Positions 1-5,182 of a stretch of 6,987 nucleotides of DNA are shown one piece after another. Within the stretch, counting starts at the first letter, position 1; each line of letters begins with the position of its first letter. Where the stretch lies: positions 1 through 6,987 of the forward strand of contig JAAFHD010000190.1 of NCBI GenBank assembly GCA_013298245.1, given 5' to 3'. Below the pieces are notes generated by a model. That model was not told where the DNA came from. It was given only the letters and a program-made list of their open reading frames with translations, and did no database searches. Both the position numbers and the translations under genes were made by a program. This DNA comes from Alphaproteobacteria bacterium. Its GTDB lineage: Bacteria > Pseudomonadota > Alphaproteobacteria > Acetobacterales > Acetobacteraceae.

Positions 1-123
1 TTCGCGCTTCGGGATGGAACCACCGGCATTGGTGACGATTTCGGACATGGCGTCCGCAATCAGTTCGACCTGTTGTTGAGACACGTCATTGCGCGCGATG
101 AACACGCATTCGTAGAGCGGCAT
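1..123 (-). CDS. rpsF: 30S ribosomal protein S6, N-terminal part (gene runs off the left edge)
   Basis: The minus strand from the ATG at 123 reads MPLYECVFIARNDVSQQQVE and continues to IPKRE at the window edge, 41 codons in all. This is the S6 N-terminus: beta-1 strand (YECVFIARND), helix alpha-1 (SQQQVELIADAMSEIVTNAG), then the GGSIPKRE turn that precedes the conserved WG. S6 binds 16S rRNA in the 30S platform together with S18. In this bacterial group rpsF is normally followed by rpsR and rplI, which would lie beyond the left edge. The start is fixed by homology and by an AAGGGAG Shine-Dalgarno (135..129) five bases before the ATG. The rest of the gene is missing only because the window ends. 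Confidence 0.93.
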   Translation of the reverse strand, partial: MPLYECVFIARNDVSQQQVELIADAMSEIVTNAGGSIPKRE

Positions 124-128
124 GTGTG

Positions 129-135
129 CTCCCTT
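129..135 (-). promoter_or_regulatory. Shine-Dalgarno of rpsF
   Basis: The minus strand reads AAGGGAG, then CACAC, then the ATG of rpsF. It is the clearest ribosome binding site in the window and contrasts with the TA genes and the large plus-strand gene, none of which has a recognisable one. Confidence 0.75.
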
Positions 136-154
136 TGGGTTGGTTCAGCCCGGG

Positions 155-204
155 GCCCAGGATTGGGCACAAATGGGCATAGCCGGCGCGTGCCACATGC
201 CGGC
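155..204 (-). promoter_or_regulatory. Structured rpsF leader with two small hairpins
   Basis: Two inverted repeats lie in the presumed rpsF leader: GCCGGC at 182-187 against GCCGGC at 199-204 (11-nt loop), and GCCCA against TGGGC at 155-159/164-168 (4-nt loop). S6 operons in many bacteria are autoregulated by an S6:S18 complex that binds a leader RNA with a conserved CCG in a bulge. A CCCCGGGC stretch follows the second hairpin toward the gene, so a regulatory role is possible. I could not confirm the consensus fold by eye. Confidence 0.3.
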
Positions 205-216
205 AGGGGTGGCGGG

Positions 217-245
217 GGTATGGGGTGGGGGAGGGGTGGTGTCAA
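217..245 (-). promoter_or_regulatory. Possible rpsF promoter
   Basis: The minus strand has a perfect -35 TTGACA (245..240), a 17-nt C-rich spacer and CATACC (222..217) as a weak -10. It lies between the toxin stop and rpsF and would give a leader of roughly 85 nt. The -35 is convincing and the -10 is poor. A TATGCC closer to the gene is an alternative -10 but has no matching -35. Confidence 0.35.
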
Positions 246-265
246 GCGGGGTTTTTGGCGTGGGG

Positions 266-562
266 TCAGCCGGCGCGGCCGGGGATGTCGTCGGTTTCGA
301 AGAAGACGCCGGCGATGATCGGCTTTGTTGGGTCGTAGGCGATCCAGTAGCGGCCGCGTTTCAGCCAGGCGAGGCCGAGAGAGGCCAAATCCGGATAGGG
401 GCGCGGCGCGGGAATGCCGCGTTCGGGCGCGTTGGTGATGATGAGGCTGGCTTCGGCCAGGGCATGCCCGAGGTTGCGCAGGGCTTGGGGGCGCTGGCGG
501 TCGGTGTAGAAGCGTTCCAGCGCTTCGACTTGGCGCGCTGCTTCTGGGGAGAGTGCTATCAA
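266..562 (-). CDS. ParE/RelE-family toxin of a type II toxin-antitoxin pair
   Basis: A 98-residue protein with the layout of ParE/RelE toxins: an N-terminal LSPEAARQVEALERFY helix, a second long helix (about 25-45), and a C-terminal beta-sheet core with LAWLKRGRYWIAYDP (about 63-77) followed by PIIAGVFFETDDIPGR. The GRYWIAY strand and the closing beta-strand ending in D-I-P-G-R resemble the ParE pattern in which a GRY strand is followed by a late hydrophobic strand. ParE toxins act on DNA gyrase and RelE toxins cleave mRNA on the ribosome; the sequence does not decide between them. The only plausible start is TTG (562..560), which overlaps the antitoxin stop TGA in TTGA, so translation is probably coupled to the antitoxin. 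No Shine-Dalgarno is visible. High GC like the flanks. Confidence 0.8.
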   Translation of the reverse strand: MIALSPEAARQVEALERFYTDRQRPQALRNLGHALAEASLIITNAPERGIPAPRPYPDLASLGLAWLKRGRYWIAYDPTKPIIAGVFFETDDIPGRAG

Positions 563-750
563 GGGTGGGGGAGCGTGCTTTCGCCGTCGGCGGTGATGCC
601 CTGTTCGGTCTCGATGCGCTCGGCTGCGGCGCGCAGGCGGTCGAGCACGGGAAGCAGCGGCACGGTGGCGCCGGTTGCGATCTGCGCCTTGGATCGCTCG
701 AGGCTTTCGCGCCAGCCCGGGGGGGCGGGCGCGGCTTTTTGTTCGGCCAT
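559..750 (-). CDS. Small antitoxin partner of the ParE/RelE-like toxin
   Basis: A 63-residue protein from ATG 750, directly upstream of the toxin and overlapping it by four bases. The core (residues 13-46) contains WRESLERSKAQIATG and VPLLPVLDRLRAAAERIE, resembling the short antitoxin-like proteins seen beside ParE/RelE toxins in alphaproteobacteria, with a pattern of the type (L)-E-S-x-A-x-(I/L)-A-x-G-x-x-V-P followed by an R-L-R helix. No ribbon-helix-helix or helix-turn-helix DNA-binding domain is obvious. The charged helical C-terminus probably binds the toxin. A GTG start at 807 would add 19 residues. I prefer ATG 750 because a TATGCT -10 element lies six bases upstream of it and would fall inside the longer version. 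The antitoxin role rests mainly on gene order. Confidence 0.68.
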   Translation of the reverse strand: MAEQKAAPAPPGWRESLERSKAQIATGATVPLLPVLDRLRAAAERIETEQGITADGESTLPHP

Positions 751-756
751 TAGGGT

Positions 757-785
757 AGCATACGCCGCTGCGGGCCGCGTTTCCA
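757..785 (-). promoter_or_regulatory. Candidate promoter of the toxin-antitoxin operon (leaderless mRNA)
   Basis: The minus strand has TGGAAA (785..780), a 17-nt spacer and TATGCT (762..757). Each box resembles the sigma70 consensus (TTGACA, TATAAT) at four or more positions. Transcription would begin at or next to the ATG at 750, giving a leaderless message, which agrees with the absence of a Shine-Dalgarno before the antitoxin. Confidence 0.45.
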
Positions 786-802
786 GGGCAACGCCATTCT
801 TG

Positions 803-831
803 TCCACAACTGAAGCAACTGCGCGTATCGT
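803..831 (+). promoter_or_regulatory. Weak candidate promoter of the nuclease-STAND gene
   Basis: TCCACA (803-808), a 17-nt spacer and TATCGT (826-831) lie just before the GTG at 838, six bases from the end of the -10. The geometry mirrors the divergent TA promoter and would also give a leaderless transcript. Each box matches only four of six consensus bases. The 87-bp region between the two divergent start codons (751-837) must hold both promoters in any case. Confidence 0.28.
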
Positions 832-837
832 GCGGCC

Positions 838-1419
838 GTGAACGAACTTAGCCCTTCATTGCCGGTAGGATCGCCGCAACGCCAGGCAGTGCCATCAATG
901 CGTGGTTACTCCTACCAGATCCTTAGGAGTATCGAGACATGGCTCGATCTGCGCGACGGCGAAATGCTGGTGTTGGAGGGGGCGGAGGATCTTGATCGCA
1001 TCGGTCAGGACGGCGTCGTTGTCGAGCAAGTCAAGGACATCGCTGGGTCGGGCAATGTCACTCTGCGCTCACAGAGCGTATTGGAAGCGATTGGTAATTT
1101 CTGGGAACATTTACAAAGAAACCCAGGTACTTCGCTGTGCTTCAGGTTTTTGACTACTGCCAATGTCGGTCAGGAGCGTGGGCGCCCTTTCAACGTTGAT
1201 GATCCCGGCATTGAACTGTGGCGGTGCGTACAATCCGCACCCGATAGCCCGGCTTCTGGTCATGCGGCAGCAGCAATCCAGGCATTCTTGCGAGCGCAGG
1301 ACATGCTTCCGATCGGACTTCGAAGTTGGTTGGAATCCACCTCTCCCGCAGACTTTGTCGACCGCATTGTGCTGCGAATGGAATGGATCACGGGCACGCC
1401 CGATTGGTCGAGCCTGTAG
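838..1419 (+). CDS. DUF4297/Cap4-like nuclease domain: N-terminal piece of an Avs-like STAND protein cut by an amber stop
   Basis: A 193-residue frame from GTG 838 to TAG 1417. Residues 21-110 look like the dsDNA nuclease domain of the Cap4/DUF4297 group: RGYSYQILRSIETWL (22-36), a strand with acidic residues LVLEGAEDLD (44-53), then VVVEQVKD (60-67), whose Q-x-K matches the QxK variant of the PD-(D/E)xK active site, and a following strand LCFRFLTTANVG (100-111). Proteins of this kind cut DNA when an attached sensor is activated. The next frame continues in phase seven bases after the stop with the remaining helical part of this region, so this is a fragment of a larger gene of about 1348 codons. 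The start is uncertain: GTG 838 (possibly leaderless) or ATG 898, which begins at MRGYSYQ. Neither has a good ribosome binding site. Confidence 0.72.
   Translation: MNELSPSLPVGSPQRQAVPSMRGYSYQILRSIETWLDLRDGEMLVLEGAEDLDRIGQDGVVVEQVKDIAGSGNVTLRSQSVLEAIGNFWEHLQRNPGTSLCFRFLTTANVGQERGRPFNVDDPGIELWRCVQSAPDSPASGHAAAAIQAFLRAQDMLPIGLRSWLESTSPADFVDRIVLRMEWITGTPDWSSL
907..931 (+). repeat. Perfect 8-bp inverted repeat early in the nuclease gene
   Basis: TACTCCTA (907-914) and TAGGAGTA (924-931) are separated by nine bases, directly after the alternative ATG at 898. In RNA this makes an 8-bp hairpin close to the translation start. It may damp initiation or be a protein-binding site, but chance is also possible since it lies in coding sequence (YSYQILRS). 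Confidence 0.4.
1417..1419 (+). other. In-frame amber codon that splits the nuclease-STAND gene
   Basis: The frame opened at 838 and the frame running to 4884 share one phase and are separated only by this TAG, with six further bases before the GTG at 1426. Reading through gives WSSL-(stop)-RKVEAKLVEL, a smooth amphipathic helix. A single C-to-T change from CAG (Gln) would create it. No frameshift or deletion is needed to explain the break. Alternatives are a sequencing error, suppression or readthrough, or reinitiation at GTG 1426. Confidence 0.85.
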
Positions 1420-1425
1420 CGCAAA

Positions 1426-4400
1426 GTGGAAGCAAAACTGGTCGAGCTTTGTGCAGGTCTCGGCATCAGCCCGGCGTCGGCGGTCAATGCCCTTGATGCT
1501 CTTCACTCTGAGATTTGGAACGTCCTCATCAACACAGATGCTCGAACTTTGCGAAGGGGCGATCTGCTACGTATTGTGCATGCTGCCGCGACAACGGCCA
1601 TCCCGACAGCCGACCTGTTGGAAATTGTGCGTTCACTGAGTGGCGCCGCGAGTGCGTCTACCGCAATTGCGGCCTCAACAAAGCCATACAACCTGCCGCC
1701 GCGTCCTGCGCCGCGCCGACATGTAAGGCCAGACCTCGAAAGTTCGATTGCTAAGGCATTGGGCGCAGGAACCGTGCTCATCCATGGTGCGACCGGTTCA
1801 GGCAAAACGGCGCTGGCCCTGACTACCGTGACCACGACGAGGCCTTCTGCCTGGGTTGAACTTCGTGATCGAACACCTTCCGCTGCGGCAAGCATCGTTG
1901 CTGCTGTTGTATCCGAGTTGACTAAAGGTAGTGCAGCCCATGATGTTGTGCTGGATGATCTTCCGACCGGGGACGACACGAGGGCTTTGGAGGGTCCACT
2001 AGGTCGCCTTCGCGCGCTGCAAGACAGCTGCGGTGGTCGGCTGTTGGTCACTTCCTCCGACCGGACATCGGCCCGCATCGCTGCCCAGCTTTCGCTCGCG
2101 TCGGCTCATGTCTTCCTGGCGACGGATTTCTCTCGTCAGGACATCGAAGCATTTCTGACGGCCTCAGGCTGCGATGAACAAAATGCCACAAATTGGTCCA
2201 AAATTCTCTACATCTCGACCAGCGGACACCCGCAGTTGGTTGATGCGCGCGTCGCTGCACTCTCGGAGGCTGGCTTCCCATTACCTGACCTCTCTGAATT
2301 GCTCGTTCCACCGCCGGAGATTGTCGATGCCAGGGCCGAGGCGCGCCGAATTGTGGCTGCGCTGCCACGCGAGGATCGCGAAATGTTGGCGCGCGCAAGT
2401 CTCTTGTTGGGTCGCGTCCCGCGTAGCCGCCTCATGGCGGTCGCGCGGGTGTCCCCACCCATCGATGAGCCCGGGCACATTATCGACCGATTGACCGGAC
2501 CGTGGCTGGAGCGAACCGAATCAGACGACCTACGTGTCTCGCCTTTGTTGCGCAGTCTCGGGACAGAAACGCGTGGACAAGAATGGTCCACGGCGATGCA
2601 TGCCGGTATTGCCTTGACGTTTCTGCATGGTCGCACGGTCCTCGCGTCTGATGTGTTCGATTTGGCGACCCATGCGATGCTCGGTAAAACAGCAGCACCG
2701 ATCGTCCGGCTTCTGCCCAACTTGTTGCAGGCTTCATCTGATGTGTGGAAGCAGATCGCTGAAACAGCGAGGCCTCTCGCATATATCGGCGTCCACGCAG
2801 AAACCTCCTCGCCATTTCCGCGCGGCGTCGAAACGGCTGCATTCCGCGTTTTTCAGTTGCGGATTGCGATTGAGACCGGAAGGCAGGAGCTGGTTGCTCC
2901 GATCCTTGCACGAGCGCTTGACGAATTTGACGCTCATTCGCCAGATCACGGACTGGGCAGCGAGTTTTTTGAAGTCGTATTCCTCTGGCAGATACTGCAA
3001 AAAGCAGGACCGTTGACACTCGACGAGCGCATAAAGCTCAGTTTGCGCTTTGCGAAAGCCGGTCAGCGCGTTGCCCAGGCCACCCGCGCAATGCTGCTGA
3101 CGGGCAACGCCCGTGATTCTCCTATTGAATGGCCGGTTCTTTCGCCTGTCATCACAATGGCTCTGGTTCCTGTAATGACTGACGCCGACGACCTCATCGA
3201 ACTCCTTGACCGCATCGATTCCTTGGACGCAGATGACCGAAGGCTGATGCTGAGCGGCTTTGCAAGCCAAGAAGCCGCAGCCCTGATGACAGATCGGTTG
3301 TGGCTGGGTGAAGCAGCGCGTTCCGAACCGCGGTGGTCCTTGCTGGCCAGCGTACTCGAGCGCTTGTTAACTTTGACAAACATAGACACCGAACCCAGTC
3401 TATCGGACGCGGTAGCCGCGCTGCTCATTCGCGTGATTGATCAAAATCTTGATGATACACAGGAAGCTTTGGTGCGAGCCGATGGATTCATCGTGAGCCT
3501 TGGTCGGTCGGGCCGGCTGCTTGCCGCCAAAGCCAAAGTGCTGACGCGTGGTTCCCGCGCGCTCGAAGCGCTACCTCTTTACGAGGAAGCGCTGCCGAGC
3601 TTCACACTGGGATTTTCGTGGCGAACCGATGTGCTCAGGGACGCTGGCGTCGCAGCGGGGAAGGTGGCCGACTGGGGACTCGCAGCGGAACGCTTTCACG
3701 AGGCGCTGAGTAGCACCGGGACAGACATGCCGCTTGTCCGGCGGTTAGGTTTGCACTTCGACTACGCGATAGCTTTGTATTTCTGCAACCGTGTTCGGGA
3801 AGCCGTGGACTGCCTGGGTTCAGCCACGGATCTGCTACTCGAGGACGGCCAGTCTCTCCCACCCGAGCCGTTGGTATCGGTTCGGCAGATCGGCTCGCAG
3901 GTGGTTAAAACGATAATGGCTGAGCTTGGATCGGCGACAATGTCTCGGCCCGAAGCATTGGACTTGCGCACTGTGTTCGGAGTTGCAAGTTCCGTACGCG
4001 AACTGAACTGGGGCGATCAAACGCCGGCAACTCTGGATCTGTTCGTCCTACTGATGGCCGAACTCGATCTTCTTTTGCCAGATCCGCCGTTGATTGCGGC
4101 AAGGCTGGCAGCGCGCTTGCGCGCCTCATCAGAGTTACTCGTACAATCCGCGCAAGGTGATATCCTGACTTCGCTAGCTGTGCGGACAACGGACGCGACA
4201 TGCGGCGCTGCGGATGCCATCCGCGAAGCACGTGCCTTGTTTCTGAGCAACGCAGAGCGCGTCGCGGGTAGAAAGGTCATTGGCGCAAAAGTGCACGACG
4301 GCCCGTTTGCTTTGCCTGCAGAACTCAAAGATATGATCCAGCTGAGGTTGCTGTCGCGTATTGTGCCGTTTCTTGCAACAGGTCGGCATGCGGAGCTTCC

Positions 4401-4884
4401 AATTGACATCTGGCGGCGTGAACTTCCAGCCGACGGCAGCATGGCCGAACTGCAAGCGACACTCGACGACCTCAATAGAATGATTGATGGGACCGAAGAC
4501 GCGACGCGACGCATACGGGCGGGAAACATAAGCTGGGACCAGCATCTACTGGCTGTCATGATGGCGCCGATTCAACGACATCTATCGGTTGGCGACCTTC
4601 TGGTCAGCCATGTCGTTGCAATGCGATACCTCGACCAGCCGAAGCTATTTGTGTTCGTCGAAGAATCATTTTCGGCCATGATCACGCGCGCATGGTTGGA
4701 GCGCTGCGATAATCCAACCTTTCTCGCGGTGCCGAACCTGTCGGTTCCAGCGATAAGGAACGCGGCAGCCAAAACGCCATCGGGTCGGCCTCGCATAGGC
4801 GCGGTGCTTAGGGCCGCATTAGGGGCAGTCGGGGGGCGGGTCGCTCCCTCGGTCCGCGAAGCGGTGCGACAGTTTAGCGCCTGA
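1426..4884 (+). CDS. Avs-like STAND NTPase with alpha-solenoid C-terminus (downstream part of the interrupted nuclease-STAND gene)
   Basis: An 1152-codon frame that continues the nuclease gene in the same phase. Residues 1-75 (from GTG 1426) are helical and look like the end of the effector region plus a linker. The P-loop NTPase follows: TVLIHGATGSGKTAL with Walker A G121-T128 (nt 1786-1809), Walker B VVLDD at 174-178, a RLLVTSSDR strand at 205-213 and SGHPQLVDA (266-274), the GxP-type motif of STAND/NB-ARC ATPases that precedes the winged-helix region. The remaining residues are almost wholly helical, with TPR-like pairs such as ALEALPLYEEAL and LAAERFHEAL around 712-805, as expected of a sensor solenoid. 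STAND proteins oligomerise on ligand recognition and activate the N-terminal effector. No Shine-Dalgarno precedes GTG 1426 and no ATG occurs until the VPRSRLMAV segment (about residue 337), so expression alone is doubtful. Composition is less GC-rich than the flanks. I do not recognise a named subfamily. Confidence 0.8.
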   Translation: MEAKLVELCAGLGISPASAVNALDALHSEIWNVLINTDARTLRRGDLLRIVHAAATTAIPTADLLEIVRSLSGAASASTAIAASTKPYNLPPRPAPRRHVRPDLESSIAKALGAGTVLIHGATGSGKTALALTTVTTTRPSAWVELRDRTPSAAASIVAAVVSELTKGSAAHDVVLDDLPTGDDTRALEGPLGRLRALQDSCGGRLLVTSSDRTSARIAAQLSLASAHVFLATDFSRQDIEAFLTASGCDEQNATNWSKILYISTSGHPQLVDARVAALSEAGFPLPDLSELLVPPPEIVDARAEARRIVAALPREDREMLARASLLLGRVPRSRLMAVARVSPPIDEPGHIIDRLTGPWLERTESDDLRVSPLLRSLGTETRGQEWSTAMHAGIALTFLHGRTVLASDVFDLATHAMLGKTAAPIVRLLPNLLQASSDVWKQIAETARPLAYIGVHAETSSPFPRGVETAAFRVFQLRIAIETGRQELVAPILARALDEFDAHSPDHGLGSEFFEVVFLWQILQKAGPLTLDERIKLSLRFAKAGQRVAQATRAMLLTGNARDSPIEWPVLSPVITMALVPVMTDADDLIELLDRIDSLDADDRRLMLSGFASQEAAALMTDRLWLGEAARSEPRWSLLASVLERLLTLTNIDTEPSLSDAVAALLIRVIDQNLDDTQEALVRADGFIVSLGRSGRLLAAKAKVLTRGSRALEALPLYEEALPSFTLGFSWRTDVLRDAGVAAGKVADWGLAAERFHEALSSTGTDMPLVRRLGLHFDYAIALYFCNRVREAVDCLGSATDLLLEDGQSLPPEPLVSVRQIGSQVVKTIMAELGSATMSRPEALDLRTVFGVASSVRELNWGDQTPATLDLFVLLMAELDLLLPDPPLIAARLAARLRASSELLVQSAQGDILTSLAVRTTDATCGAADAIREARALFLSNAERVAGRKVIGAKVHDGPFALPAELKDMIQLRLLSRIVPFLATGRHAELPIDIWRRELPADGSMAELQATLDDLNRMIDGTEDATRRIRAGNISWDQHLLAVMMAPIQRHLSVGDLLVSHVVAMRYLDQPKLFVFVEESFSAMITRAWLERCDNPTFLAVPNLSVPAIRNAAAKTPSGRPRIGAVLRAALGAVGGRVAPSVREAVRQFSA

Positions 4885-4932
4885 AGGTCGGAGCATGATA
4901 TCTGCGGCAGCACCAAAAATAACGAGAATAAA

Positions 4933-4961
4933 TTGACATTCGGGCGATTTGTTCCTATAAG
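4933..4961 (+). promoter_or_regulatory. Strong sigma70-type promoter with no gene in front of it
   Basis: TTGACA (4933-4938), exactly 17 bp, then TATAAG (4956-4961): perfect -35 and a five-of-six -10, the best promoter in the window. Transcription would start near 4968 and run rightward, opposite to the carboxylase gene that ends at 5183. No convincing ORF follows; the two short frames at 5001 and 5020 have 12 and 11 codons. It may drive a small RNA, an antisense transcript of the carboxylase 3' end, or be a leftover from a displaced gene. Confidence 0.6.
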
Positions 4962-5035
4962 AGCGCTGCTGTTTTGACATCCGCATAGGCTGATCGACAG
5001 GTGCTCCTGCTGCGGCAGAATGTCGGCTTCCCCCG

Positions 5036-5067
5036 GTAAGACAGTAAGCAGGTAAGACAGCAAGGCA
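5036..5067. repeat. Repeat array A (8-bp unit, two GTAAGACAGYAAG copies)
   Basis: Two copies of GTAAGACAGYAAG (5036-5048 and 5052-5064) lie 16 bp apart, two turns of an 8-bp unit that reads CTTRCTGT on the minus strand. The block ends in AAGGCA and matches array B at 27 of 32 positions by eye. Confidence 0.75.
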
Positions 5068-5122
5068 TTCCGTCCCAAAAACCCGCACCTATCCACCCCT
5101 CACCGCGCCCCCCACACCCCGT

Positions 5123-5154
5123 GTAAGACAGCAAGATAGTAAGACAGTAAGGCA
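5123..5154. repeat. Repeat array B (8-bp unit, two GTAAGACAGYAAG copies)
   Basis: Two further GTAAGACAGYAAG copies (5123-5135 and 5139-5151), again 16 bp apart. On the minus strand it reads as CTTACTGT, CTTACTAT, CTTGCTGT, CTTAC, i.e. about 3.6 units of an octamer. It is a direct repeat of array A, 87 bp away, with a 55-bp C-rich spacer between them. Confidence 0.75.
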
Positions 5155-5182
5155 ACTCGGAAAAATTTGTCGCAAGCTGCCC

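Larger units (their letters stand above)
4885..5182. other. Intergenic region without a recognisable gene
   Basis: This stretch of about 300 bp lies between the convergent ends of the STAND gene and the carboxylase gene. It holds the orphan promoter, two 8-bp-unit repeat arrays and a C-rich spacer between them. I see no intrinsic terminator (no GC-rich stem followed by a T run) for either gene, and no tRNA-like or transposase sequence. The left half is AT-richer, like the STAND gene, and the right half is C-rich, so the boundary between acquired and native DNA may lie here. Confidence 0.6.

Noticed and set aside
122..841. A 239-codon plus-strand open frame across the toxin-antitoxin pair
   Set aside because: It is antisense to two genes with recognisable family features and correct coupling, its product is a low-complexity Gly/Ala/Val-rich shadow with no motif, and such frames are common in GC-rich DNA.
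939..995. An 18-codon ORF (ATG 939) behind a good AGGAG box at 925-929
   Set aside because: The AGGAG is one arm of the inverted repeat at 907-931 and the peptide is Arg/Gly low complexity inside the nuclease frame. Most likely chance.
2048..3428. Several minus-strand frames of 100-180 codons within the STAND gene
   Set aside because: All lie inside one long coding frame with clear STAND motifs, and their Arg/Ser-rich products show no domain.
4974..4979. A second TTGACA as another rightward promoter
   Set aside because: The bases 16-18 bp downstream do not resemble a -10 element.
5036..5154. The GTAAGACAGYAAG copies as a CRISPR array
   Set aside because: Repeats are only 13 bp, spacing within pairs is 3 bp, units are octameric and no cas genes are present.
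4885..5182. An intrinsic terminator for the STAND or carboxylase gene
   Set aside because: T/A runs (for example 5161-5168) are not preceded by a stable GC stem on either strand, and CTGC/GCAG near 5007-5018 is too short.
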